Assembly: GCA_937996235.1 (NCBI GenBank)
Contig: CALKVK010000037.1
Location: 1-55,828, forward strand
Reading direction: 5' to 3'
From: an uncultured bacterium
Lineage (GTDB): Bacteria > Planctomycetota > JAJSAM01 > JAJVHW01
DNA length: 55,828 nucleotides
Below the pieces are notes generated by a model. It was not told the origin of the DNA. It saw only the letters and a program-made list of their open reading frames with translations, and did not search any database. Position 1 is the first letter of the stretch. Each line of letters opens with the position of its first letter. Shown piece after piece: positions 40,230 through 47,744 of the stretch. Position numbers and translations under genes: made by a program.

Positions 40230-42437
40230 ATGAGGCTGCGCAGAGGCTTGGCCCTCGGGCTGTTGGCCGGCGGACTTGCCGTCGGTGGTGCGTATGCCGC
40301 GCAGGGGCTGGCGTTCGCGCGTCAGCGTCCGATCGTCGTCGTGCGCTTCCTGGCCGGCTACTTCGACCGTCGCGGCGGCTTCGTGCCCACGGCGGGGCGC
40401 GGCGCGTCGAACGTCGACCGTAACGCCGTGCTGATGTTCATCACGTCCGGCGCCGTCGACACCGGCCCGAACCTCAAGGCGACCGTACCGCTGACGCTCG
40501 CCGAGCAGGCCGAGCTCGATTCGCTCGCCATCAAGGTGCGCCGCGGACAGTCCACCCCGGACGACCCGTCGGACGACCCCACCGAGATCGAGCTGCGTCG
40601 CTTCCGCGAGCTGGGCGGCGACCCGCGCGCCTTCTTCGAGCCGGGCCAGATCACGCGCAAGCTCTCCCCCGACGCCAACGCGGCGATCGTCGCGACGGGG
40701 TCGATCTCGACCGACAGCGTGCGCATCGTGAGCGTCGCCGGCGGCGGCGAGTCGCTGGCGAAGGGCGTGTTCTTCAAGGTGCGCCGTCGCGGCAGCAAGC
40801 ACGTCGTCGCGCGCCGGTTCGTCTTCGATCCGCGCTTCGCCGCGGCGACCTTCAACCGCCCCGACGAGATCGACTACCACCCGGAGGGGTTCGAGGCGAA
40901 CACGACCTACACGGTCTCGATGCCGGGCGGGAACCTGGCGCCGAACGAGCAGACGACCGTGACGAACCTCGACGGCGTGACGCTGGCCGAGCGCTTCTCG
41001 ACGCAGTTCACGACGTCGAACCGCTACGTCCAGGACTTCACGCGGCCCGAGATCCGCGAGACGTCGCCCGGCGAGGGCTCGGTCAACGTTCCGAGCGACG
41101 CCGACGTGGACATCGTGTTCAGCGAGCCGATGGACCCGGAGTCGTTCCTTCCGCCGCGCTTCGCGAACGACCCGCAGGCGACCGTGATCATGCGCTACAA
41201 GCAGGACTCGCGGAACGGCACGCTCGCCGGCCGCACCATCCTGACGCAGGTGCGGATCAAGCCCCAGACCGCCGGCAACATCGTCCAGCTGCGGCCGCTG
41301 CAGGGCTTCGGACGCGGACCGTACATCATCGAGGTGATCATCACGGCGGGCGTGACGGACCTCTCGGGCAACAACATCATCCGCCAGCAGCAGTTCGAGT
41401 TCACGACCGAGGACGACCCCACGGCGGAGGCGTTCGCCGAGGTCAGCGAGACCTTCGACAACACGCTGTTCCAGGACACGTCGTTCACGGCACCGAGCGG
41501 CGACAACCTTCTCGCGACCTGGAACGCGAAGGCGACTCCGGGCGTGCTGACGACGGCCGTCGCGAACGCGACGTTCTTCACCCAGGGGCCCAGTCCGACC
41601 GCCTTCGTGAACGTCTGGTTCAGCCGCGCCGTCCGCTGGCAGATGCTCTATCCGAGCTCCGACATGGGCGGCCGCCCGCGCACCCTGACCGGGTTCTCGT
41701 GGGTGCCGCAGGGAACGCTCGCGCTGCTCACCTACCCGAACACGCAGGTCAAGGTCGGTCACGCGAACGTGACGGTCGCGGCGGGCGGGTTCGCCGGCGG
41801 CGCAGCGCCTCCGGGGCCGGTGATCGGCAACTACCGCGAGACGCCGGTGACCGTTTCGGAGCCGAAGAACTACAAGATCCCGGCCGCGTCCGGCGGTGTC
41901 GTCCGCGGGCCGACCTGGGGCCGGAACTTCAACTTCGACGGGTCGACGGCCGTGATCCTCGAGGTCGAGCACACGGGCAACGGCACGACGGCGCCGACGG
42001 CCGTGAGCGAGAACTGGCGCATGGACGGGAACTACTCGCTCAACGCGATGACGTTCTCGCTCTTCAACGACACGCCGCCCGTGGTGCAGTCGCAGCGGTG
42101 GTACATGTCCGTGCGCTGGGACTTCCTGACGCCGGGCGCGGAGGCCCAGTCGCTCTGGTACAACGTGCTGCAGCCCACGGTGCGGTGGGTGCCGCAGCAG
42201 CTCGTGCCGTTCTCGCAGCCGCAGGGCACGAGCATCTCGATCAGCTGGCAGGGTGCGAAGGCCGACATCAACGATCCGACGCGCCTCGACTCCTCGTCGA
42301 TCACGCCGTCCACGACGGACATCCGCACTCTCGCGGGCTACCCGTTCGTGCGGTGGCACGTGGAGCTCGTCAACAACCTCGCCACGGGTGAGAGTCCGAC
42401 GATCGACACGCTCACGATGCCGTACACGTACCGTTGA
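40230..42437 (+). CDS. Large exported protein with a bacterial Ig-like domain, unknown function
   Basis: A 735-aa protein with a signal peptide (residues 1-24: arginines, then ALGLLAGGLAVGGAYA). After an N-terminal region rich in charged residues, residues about 270-400 hold an SbsA/Big_5 type Ig-like domain (RPEIRETSPGEGSVNVPSDA, DVDIVFSEPMDPESF, then TAGVTDLSGNNIIRQQQFEF). The C-terminal half is beta-rich, low in cysteine and high in Asn, Thr and aromatics, suggesting a second beta domain. No anchor or sorting signal is seen. GGAGG four bases before the ATG fixes the start. Ig-like folds of this sort occur in surface and secreted proteins; function is unknown. It has its own promoter and a terminator-like hairpin, so it is a single-gene unit. 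Confidence 0.87.
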   Translation: MRLRRGLALGLLAGGLAVGGAYAAQGLAFARQRPIVVVRFLAGYFDRRGGFVPTAGRGASNVDRNAVLMFITSGAVDTGPNLKATVPLTLAEQAELDSLAIKVRRGQSTPDDPSDDPTEIELRRFRELGGDPRAFFEPGQITRKLSPDANAAIVATGSISTDSVRIVSVAGGGESLAKGVFFKVRRRGSKHVVARRFVFDPRFAAATFNRPDEIDYHPEGFEANTTYTVSMPGGNLAPNEQTTVTNLDGVTLAERFSTQFTTSNRYVQDFTRPEIRETSPGEGSVNVPSDADVDIVFSEPMDPESFLPPRFANDPQATVIMRYKQDSRNGTLAGRTILTQVRIKPQTAGNIVQLRPLQGFGRGPYIIEVIITAGVTDLSGNNIIRQQQFEFTTEDDPTAEAFAEVSETFDNTLFQDTSFTAPSGDNLLATWNAKATPGVLTTAVANATFFTQGPSPTAFVNVWFSRAVRWQMLYPSSDMGGRPRTLTGFSWVPQGTLALLTYPNTQVKVGHANVTVAAGGFAGGAAPPGPVIGNYRETPVTVSEPKNYKIPAASGGVVRGPTWGRNFNFDGSTAVILEVEHTGNGTTAPTAVSENWRMDGNYSLNAMTFSLFNDTPPVVQSQRWYMSVRWDFLTPGAEAQSLWYNVLQPTVRWVPQQLVPFSQPQGTSISISWQGAKADINDPTRLDSSSITPSTTDIRTLAGYPFVRWHVELVNNLATGESPTIDTLTMPYTYR

Positions 42438-42469
42438 GTCGCGCCGCGTTCGGCCTCCGGACCAGGCGC

Positions 42470-42501
42470 GTGTCGGCGAGCCGCTCGGCTTGAGCCGGCA
42501 C
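42470..42501 (+). terminator. Hairpin after the exported Ig-like protein gene
   Basis: GTGTCGGC (42470-42477) pairs with GCCGGCAC (42494-42501), and the inner GAGCC pairs with GGCTT around a short loop. It starts 33 bases after the stop codon. No U-run is present. Probably the end of the single-gene unit. Confidence 0.4.
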
Positions 42502-42745
42502 GAGATCCCACGCCATGGCCGCGGCACGTCCCACGGGACTGCTGCGGCCGTGACGATTCGGGTTCCCAGCGCGCGGCGCCGCTCCTGTGCGCCCGCTGCG
42601 CTCCCGATGACACGCACGCCCGGCGCTGTGCGGTCCGGAGACGCGTCGTCTCCCTTCCGCGGCCGGGCGACTCGATGGAGAGCGACCACGGAGGTGGCAG
42701 ATCAACGATAGAGTTCGTCGCGATCCCCGGAGCGGTGAGCCCCGG
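42502..42745 (+). promoter_or_regulatory. infC leader region with hairpins and a possible -10
   Basis: No gene is visible in these 244 bases. They hold an imperfect palindromic hairpin (42518-42549: GGCCGC and inner GTCCC-ACG-GGAC), a perfect 7-bp triloop hairpin GGAGACG-CGT-CGTCTCC (42637-42653), and -10-like TAGAGT at 42709-42714 in the context GATAGAGT, also seen before rpsL. Leaders of infC operons are often regulated by L20 or IF-3, but no specific binding site is recognised. Confidence 0.35.
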
Positions 42746-43222
42746 GTGAACGATCGCATCCGCGTGCGCGAGGTGAGGCTGATCGACGGGGAAGGGAATC
42801 AGGTGGGGGTGGTGCCCACCGACGAGGCCTACCGCATGGCCGTCGAGGCCGGCATGGACCTGGTGGAGGTCGCCGCCGACGCCCGCCCGCCCGTGTGCAA
42901 GATCATGGACTTCGGCAAGTTCAAGTACGAGCAGAAGAAGAAGCACCACCACACGCACAAGACGAAGCTCAAGGAGGTGCGGCTGCGGCCGCACACCGAC
43001 GAGCACGACTACGCTGTGAAGCTGGACCGGGCGAAGCAGTTCCTCGCCAAGGGCGACAAGGTGCAGCTCGTCCTGATGTTCAAGGGGCGCCAGCTGGTGC
43101 ACAAGGACATCGGCTGGAAGCTGCTCGAGCGCATGGTCGCGGACCTCCAGGAGATCGCGAAGGTCGAGCGCGCTCCGAAGCAGGAAGGGAAGCGCATGAC
43201 CATGCTGCTCACGCACAAGTAG
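42746..43222 (+). CDS. infC: Translation initiation factor IF-3
   Basis: IF-3 keeps the 30S subunit free and checks start codons. The 158-aa product has the N-terminal domain (NDRIRVREVRLIDGEGNQVG, VPTDEAYRMAVEAGMDLVEV), the lysine-rich linker (DFGKFKYEQKKKHHHTHKTK) and the C-terminal domain (LKEVRLRPHTDEHDYAVKLD, RAKQFLAKGDKVQLVLMFKG, RQ). The start is GTG here rather than the rare AUU used in E. coli infC for autoregulation. It heads infC-rpmI-rplT-pheS-pheT. Confidence 0.97.
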   Translation: MNDRIRVREVRLIDGEGNQVGVVPTDEAYRMAVEAGMDLVEVAADARPPVCKIMDFGKFKYEQKKKHHHTHKTKLKEVRLRPHTDEHDYAVKLDRAKQFLAKGDKVQLVLMFKGRQLVHKDIGWKLLERMVADLQEIAKVERAPKQEGKRMTMLLTHK

Positions 43223-43274
43223 AGCGGGCACGGCAGGCGGCGCGGCGGGCTCGGAGCCACGTCGCGCCGTTTCC

Positions 43275-43302
43275 TTGACGGCGCTGGGCCGCCGACTACG
43301 AT
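43275..43302 (+). promoter_or_regulatory. Promoter in the infC-rpmI gap
   Basis: -35 TTGACG (43275-43280), 16-base spacer, -10 TACGAT (43297-43302). It would give rpmI-rplT-pheST transcripts separate from infC, starting near 43309. It resembles the aspS-proximal promoter in spacing. Sequence match is good; activity is inferred. Confidence 0.6.
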
Positions 43303-43313
43303 CCGAGGCTTCC

Positions 43314-43330
43314 CCGCGGTCCGACCGCGG
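43314..43330 (+). promoter_or_regulatory. Perfect hairpin in the rpmI leader
   Basis: CCGCGGT-CCG-ACCGCGG, a perfect 7-bp stem between the promoter above and the rpmI ATG. The rpmI-rplT messenger is autoregulated by L20 in several bacteria, so a regulatory element here would fit. The known L20 site is larger, and I cannot match it. Confidence 0.35.
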
Positions 43331-43351
43331 AAGTCGTGCCAGGAGCCGGCG

Positions 43352-43552
43352 ATGCCGAAGCTGAAGACCAACAAGGGTGCGGCGAAGCGCCTCAAGCTGA
43401 CCAAGTCGGGCCGCATCAAGCGCGGGAGCCCGGGCCGGCGCCACATGATGAAGACGAAGGACGCGAAGCGCCGGCGCCACCTGCGCAAGGCGAAGCTCGT
43501 CGCCGCCACGGAGGAGCGCCGCATGCGCCGCCTCCTCGGGATCGGCGGCTAG
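43352..43552 (+). CDS. rpmI: 50S ribosomal protein L35
   Basis: A small basic large-subunit protein of 66 residues: MPKLKTNKGAAKRLKLTKSG, then RIKRGSPGRRHMMKTKDAKR and RRHLRKAKLVAATEERRMRR. The length and the PKxKTxKxAxKR start are typical of L35. CAGGAGCCGGCG precedes the ATG, and rplT follows after 48 bases, the universal pair. Confidence 0.97.
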   Translation: MPKLKTNKGAAKRLKLTKSGRIKRGSPGRRHMMKTKDAKRRRHLRKAKLVAATEERRMRRLLGIGG

Positions 43553-43600
43553 AGACACCCAGAGCGCGGTGGCCGCAGCGCCACCGGGAGCCACCCAGCC

Positions 43601-43948
43601 ATGCGTACCCGCACGAACGTCGCCCGTCATCGCCGCCGCGGCCGTCTCCTGAAGGCCGCCCGTGGGTTCTTCGGCGCACGCAAGAACCTGCTCCGCGTCG
43701 CGAAGGACGGCGTCATGCGTGCGCGCAACTATGCGTACTCCGGACGCAAGCTGCGCAAGCGCGACTTCCGATCGCTCTGGATCCAGCGCATCAACGCGGC
43801 GGCGCGCGACAACGGCGTCACGTACTCGCAGCTGATCGGGCTGCTCGCCAAGGCCGGGATCGGTCTCGATCGCAAGTCGCTCGCGGATCTCGCCGTCGCC
43901 GATCCGGCCGCCTTCGGCCGCGTCGTCGAGGCGGCGCGCGCGAACTGA
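43601..43948 (+). CDS. rplT: 50S ribosomal protein L20
   Basis: L20 is essential for early 50S assembly and often represses its own operon. The 115-aa product begins MRTRTNVARHRRRGRLLKAA and contains GFFGARKNLLRVAKDGVMRA, RNYAYSGRKLRKRDFRSLWI, and NGVTYSQLIGLLAKAGIGLD, then RKSLADLAVADPAAF. All are family motifs and the length is normal. Confidence 0.98.
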   Translation: MRTRTNVARHRRRGRLLKAARGFFGARKNLLRVAKDGVMRARNYAYSGRKLRKRDFRSLWIQRINAAARDNGVTYSQLIGLLAKAGIGLDRKSLADLAVADPAAFGRVVEAARAN

Positions 43949-44054
43949 GGGGCGCGCGCCCGCCGAGCGGCGGGCGGACCCGACACTCCGTCCGGCGCGT
44001 CAGCCGCGTAGGTTGCGCGAAGGGCCGCCTCGGCCCGATCGGATCGGAGGAGAC

Positions 44055-45113
44055 ATGTCGGACGGCGTCACCGCTGCGGAACTCGTCGCGCGCGCACGCG
44101 CGCTGCGTGACCTCGTGCGATCGGACGCCGCGGCCGCAGCGGACGAGCAGGCGCTGGCCGGGCTGCGGGCACGCGTCACCGGCAAGAAGGGTGAGCTGAA
44201 GCTCCTGCAGCGCGCGATCCCAGGGCTGGATCCCGCGGAACGGCCCGTCGCCGGGCGCGACGTGAACGCGATCGCGCAGGAGGTCGAGGAACTCCTCGAC
44301 GCGCGCCGCGCCGAACTGCGCTCCCTCCAGGACCGCGTCGCTCCCGATCCGGCGTTCGACCCGACGTGGCCCGGCCCGGAGCTGCCCGAGGGCTCGCTGC
44401 ACCCCGTGTCGCTCGTGCTCGACGAGATCCGGGCCGTGTTCACCCGTCTGGGCTTCGACGAGGCGTCGGGGCCCGAACTCGAGGACGCCTGGCACAACTT
44501 CGACGCGCTGAACATCCCCGAGCACCATCCGGCGCGCGACCCGACGGACAACTTCTACGTCGAGGCCGGCCGGCTGCTGCGCAGCCAGACGAGCACGGTG
44601 CAGATCCGGGTGATGCAGTCGCGCCGCCCGCCGTTCCGCGTCTTCGCGCCGGGGCGCGTGTACCGACCGGAGACCGTGGACGCGCGCCATCTCTACGCGT
44701 TCCACCAGGTCGAGGGCCTGATGGTCGGCGAGGACGTCACGTTCGCGGACCTCAAGGCGTGCCTGCAGTGCTTCGCACGAAGCATGTACGGAGCGGATGT
44801 CGCGGTCCGGTTCCGCCCGTCGTACTTCCCGTTCACGGAGGTGAGCGCAGAGCTCGATCTGCGCTGCCCCGCGTGCAACGGGCGCGCGACACCGGCCCAC
44901 TGCGCCGTCTGCGGCGGGGAAGGCTGGATGGAGATCCTCGGCTGCGGACTCGTGCACCCGCGCGTCCTGCGCAACGTCGGGATCGATCCCGAAGTGCACA
45001 CGGGGTTCGCGTTCGGGATGGGAGTCGAACGCGTCGCCATGCGCCGCTGGCTGCTCGACGACATCCGCCTCCTCGTCGAGAACGACGTGCGCTTCCTCTC
45101 TCAGTTCCGCTGA
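44055..45113 (+). CDS. pheS: Phenylalanyl-tRNA synthetase alpha subunit
   Basis: The catalytic subunit of the (alpha-beta)2 PheRS. The 352-aa product has the N-terminal coiled-coil region (ALAGLRARVTGKKGELKLLQ), motif 1 region (HPVSLVLDEIRAVFTRLGFD), motif 2 (FRVFAPGRVYRPETVDARHL, YAFHQVEGLMVGEDVTF) and motif 3 (VHTGFAFGMGVERVAMRRW). Between motifs 2 and 3 a Cys-rich insertion CPACNGRATPAHCAVCGGEG is present, probably a zinc ribbon, found in some bacterial PheS but not in others. GGAGGAGAC before the ATG sets the start. pheT follows after 48 bases. Confidence 0.97.
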   Translation: MSDGVTAAELVARARALRDLVRSDAAAAADEQALAGLRARVTGKKGELKLLQRAIPGLDPAERPVAGRDVNAIAQEVEELLDARRAELRSLQDRVAPDPAFDPTWPGPELPEGSLHPVSLVLDEIRAVFTRLGFDEASGPELEDAWHNFDALNIPEHHPARDPTDNFYVEAGRLLRSQTSTVQIRVMQSRRPPFRVFAPGRVYRPETVDARHLYAFHQVEGLMVGEDVTFADLKACLQCFARSMYGADVAVRFRPSYFPFTEVSAELDLRCPACNGRATPAHCAVCGGEGWMEILGCGLVHPRVLRNVGIDPEVHTGFAFGMGVERVAMRRWLLDDIRLLVENDVRFLSQFR

Positions 45114-45161
45114 TCCGCTGGCTGCCGCCGCCCGCTGCGAGCGGCCGCACGGGAGATTCCG

Positions 45162-47171
45162 ATGCTGATCTCGTACGCCTGGCTGCGCCGCTACGTCGCG
45201 ACGGACGCGCCGCCCGCGGTCGTCGCCGACCGCTTGACGATGCTGGGGTTCCCCGTCGTCGCCGTCGAGCACCTCGCGTCGGGTGACGTGCGGCTCGACG
45301 TGGAGGTCACGTCGAACCGTCCGGACCTCCAGTCCCATGTCGGGGTGGCCCGGGAGGTCGCCGCCGCGCTCGACGCGCCGCTCACGCTCCCGACCGCGGA
45401 GCTGCCGGAACTCAGCGCGGACACGATCGAGGTGGGGACGACGGCACCCGATCTCTGTCCCTGGTACACCGCGCGCGTCGTCCGTGGCGTTCGTGTGGGC
45501 CCGTCACCTGCGTGGCTGCGTGAGCTCCTCGAGGCCGCGGGACAGCGCTCGGTCAACAACGTCGTGGACGTCACGAACTTCGTGCTGCTCGAGTACGGCC
45601 ACCCGTTGCACGCGTTCGACCTGGCGCGCCTGCGGGGGCCGCGCCTCGCCGCGGCGCGCGCGGACGGGGCGTCGTTCGCGACGCTCGGCGGCGCACGTGT
45701 CACGTTGGCTGCCGACGACTGCGCGATCGTGGACGCGGCGGGGCCGGTGGCACTCGGCGGCGTGATGGGTGGCGCGGACTCGGAGGTCTCGGAGGCGACG
45801 CAGGACGTCGTGCTCGAGTGTGCCCTCTTCGCACCGCTCGCGATCCGTGCGGCGTCGCGTCGCCATCAGCTCCGGACGGACTCGTCGTTCCGGTTCGAGC
45901 GGTTCGTCGACCCGGCGTGTGCGCAGACGGCGTCCGATCGCGCCGCAGCGCTGCTGGTCGAAGTCTGCGGCGCGACGTCCGTCGGCCCCGTGTGCTCGGC
46001 CGGCCCGGGCGTCGGCGCGCACGCGGACGAGATCGAATTCCGGCCCGCGCGGGTGGGCAGGCTGCTCGGCATCGACGTGCCGGCGCCCGAGAGCGAGCGC
46101 ATCCTCGCCTCCCTCGGGCTGGTGCAGCTCGCGGCCACGGGACGCGACGTCTCGCGCTGGCGCGCACCGACGTGGCGGCCCGATCTGCGCGAGGAGATCG
46201 ACCTCGTCGAGGAGGTCGCACGGCGCGTGGGCTTCGAGCAGGTGCCGGACGAGGTGCGCATCGCCGTCCGGCCTCTGCCCGTGGACGCCGGGCGCCGCGC
46301 GATCGCGCGCCTCCGCGACGCATGCGTCCGCGCGGGGCTGCGCGAGTGCTGCACGGCGCCCTTCGTCGGGGAGGGAGCCGCAGACATCGCGCTGCTCACA
46401 GGCGAGCGGGCGTTGCGCGTCGAGAACCCGATGCGGTCCGAGGAGGCGCTCCTGCGGCGTTCGGTCCTCGGCCCGCTCCTTCTCGTCGCGCGCGGCAACC
46501 AGGATCGCGGCGTGCCCGCCGTGCGGCTCTTCGAGATGGCTCCGGTCTACGTGCGCGGCGAAGCGGACGACGCGGCCCGCGAACTGCACCTGCTGGGCGC
46601 GGTCCTGCACGGTACGTATGCCGACGCGTACGCGGTGGCCCTGCGCGTCCTCGAGGCGGTGGGGCTCCGCCACGAGATCCGGGTCGAGGTCGGCGCGCCC
46701 GAGGTCCTGAGGGCGGACCGCTGCGCGACCCTGCTGCTCGACGGCGTTCCGATCGGTCACGTGGGCGAGCTGGCACCGCGGGCGCTGCGCGAGCTCGGAC
46801 TCGCGGCCGGCGTGGCGGTCCTCGAGGTGCGGGCCGACGTGCTCGCCGCGCGCGCGCGGCTCGACGTGCCGTACCGACCGGTCTCGCGCTATCCCGCCGT
46901 GGAGCGCGACCTCGCCGTCGTCGTAGCCGACCACGTGCAGTGGGCGGAGATCGTCGCGACCGTGCACGACGCAGCCGGGGAGCTGCTCGCGAACGTGCGG
47001 CCGTTCGACGTCTACCGCGGACCGCAGGTCGGCCCGGGCCGGAAGAGCGTCGCGCTGCGCATGGAACTGCGGAGTCACGAGCGCACGCTCACGGGCGAGG
47101 CTGCGGACGCGTGCGTGCGCGGAGTCGTCGAGGCCCTCGGCGACCGTCACGGCGCCGAACTGCGCGCGTGA
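45162..47171 (+). CDS. pheT: Phenylalanyl-tRNA synthetase beta subunit, short form
   Basis: The beta subunit edits Tyr-tRNA-Phe and binds tRNA. The 669-aa product is about 120 residues shorter than the usual 790-800. The N-terminus MLISYAWLRRYVATDAPPAV is followed directly by VEHLASGDVRLDVEVTSNRP, so the EMAP-like B2 tRNA-binding domain, normally inserted near residues 40-150, is missing. The rest is intact: B3/B4 editing region (RSVNNVVDVTNFVLLEYGHP, GPVALGGVMGGADSEVSEAT), the catalytic-like core, and the C-terminal ferredoxin-fold anticodon-binding domain (PVSRYPAVERDLAVVVADHV). The frame shows no scar of a deletion. Confidence 0.96.
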   Translation: MLISYAWLRRYVATDAPPAVVADRLTMLGFPVVAVEHLASGDVRLDVEVTSNRPDLQSHVGVAREVAAALDAPLTLPTAELPELSADTIEVGTTAPDLCPWYTARVVRGVRVGPSPAWLRELLEAAGQRSVNNVVDVTNFVLLEYGHPLHAFDLARLRGPRLAAARADGASFATLGGARVTLAADDCAIVDAAGPVALGGVMGGADSEVSEATQDVVLECALFAPLAIRAASRRHQLRTDSSFRFERFVDPACAQTASDRAAALLVEVCGATSVGPVCSAGPGVGAHADEIEFRPARVGRLLGIDVPAPESERILASLGLVQLAATGRDVSRWRAPTWRPDLREEIDLVEEVARRVGFEQVPDEVRIAVRPLPVDAGRRAIARLRDACVRAGLRECCTAPFVGEGAADIALLTGERALRVENPMRSEEALLRRSVLGPLLLVARGNQDRGVPAVRLFEMAPVYVRGEADDAARELHLLGAVLHGTYADAYAVALRVLEAVGLRHEIRVEVGAPEVLRADRCATLLLDGVPIGHVGELAPRALRELGLAAGVAVLEVRADVLAARARLDVPYRPVSRYPAVERDLAVVVADHVQWAEIVATVHDAAGELLANVRPFDVYRGPQVGPGRKSVALRMELRSHERTLTGEAADACVRGVVEALGDRHGAELRA

Positions 47172-47385
47172 CGCGCGGAAGCGCGGCGCCGGCGGGCCCG
47201 CCCCGGAGCGCTCCGCCGCGGACCTGAACCCCGCCGAGGCGCAGCGTGGCAGGGTGTGACGTGACGCGGCCCCGCGCGCTCGCGACGGCCGCGGACCCTC
47301 CGGTCCCGGCCCGTCCCTCGTGCCCGCGCCACGCCCGACGTGGTCGTGGGCCTGCGTCCGGGCCGAACTTCATGGCCGACCTGGA

Positions 47386-47391
47386 TACACT
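47386..47391 (+). promoter_or_regulatory. Probable -10 element of the 6S RNA promoter
   Basis: TACACT lies six bases before the predicted 5' end of the 6S RNA, in the context GGATACACT. No clear -35 is present 16-18 bases upstream. The call rests on its spacing to the RNA. Confidence 0.4.
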
Positions 47392-47396
47392 CCCCG

Positions 47397-47580
47397 TGCC
47401 TCTGTCATGCTCGATACGGCCCAGCATCTCCTGAGCCGATAAGCACATCTCCGGGCGCCGCCCTCTCCTCGGCCTGCCGGTCGCTCCTGCGCGGAGCGAC
47501 GGAGCCGGGTCGGGTACGCCCACCTGAACCTGCATGGTTCAGAGATCCGGCCGACCGGCATTGCGGCGGAGTGCCGCACG
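47397..47580 (+). ncRNA. ssrS: 6S RNA (RNA polymerase regulator)
   Basis: 6S RNA mimics an open promoter and sequesters the housekeeping polymerase holoenzyme. This 184-base segment matches E. coli 6S in order and spacing: CTCTG near the 5' end, GGCCCAG, CTCCTGAGCCGATAA (47427-47443; E. coli CCCCTGAGCCGATA), then CACCTGAACC with GGTTCAGAG (47521-47543; E. coli CACCTTGAACC and GGTTCAAGG). It can fold into the expected rod: terminal pairs ATGC/GCAT and CGGCC/GGCCG, closing pair GGGCG (47453-47457)/CGCCC (47517-47521), and a perfect 8-bp apical hairpin GTCGCTCC/GGAGCGAC at 47480-47500. The large central bulge lies between. Exact ends are estimated to within a few bases. Confidence 0.85.
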
Positions 47581-47605
47581 GGCGCGCGCCTCGCGGCGTG
47601 CGCCC
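47580..47605 (+). terminator. Terminator hairpin at the 3' end of 6S RNA
   Basis: GGGCGCGCGCC-TCGC-GGCGTGCGCCC, an 11-bp stem with one G-U pair, placed exactly where the 6S RNA should end. It is followed by GTTCGCGTTTG, a poor U-run. The position supports a terminator or processing hairpin. Confidence 0.55.
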
Positions 47606-47676
47606 GTTCGCGTTTGCAGCCCGAGCGCTCTGGCGCCTTGCCGGGGACACCCGCCTCCGACCCCGTGCCTCGGGCC

Positions 47677-47704
47677 TTCCGGTCACAGGATCTCGTGGCA
47701 TAAT
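47677..47704 (+). promoter_or_regulatory. Possible promoter for the L,D-transpeptidase
   Basis: -10 CATAAT (47699-47704) with a weak -35 TTCCGG (47677-47682) at 16 bases. It lies between the 6S terminator and the gene at 47745, where a promoter is needed. The -35 match is poor. Confidence 0.4.
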
Positions 47705-47744
47705 GCTCGTCTACCACGAGCCGTCGTGGGTAGGGAGGTGCGCC

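Noticed and set aside
42438..42745. A riboswitch upstream of infC
   Set aside because: The hairpins are simple palindromes, and no aptamer core that I know could be recognised.
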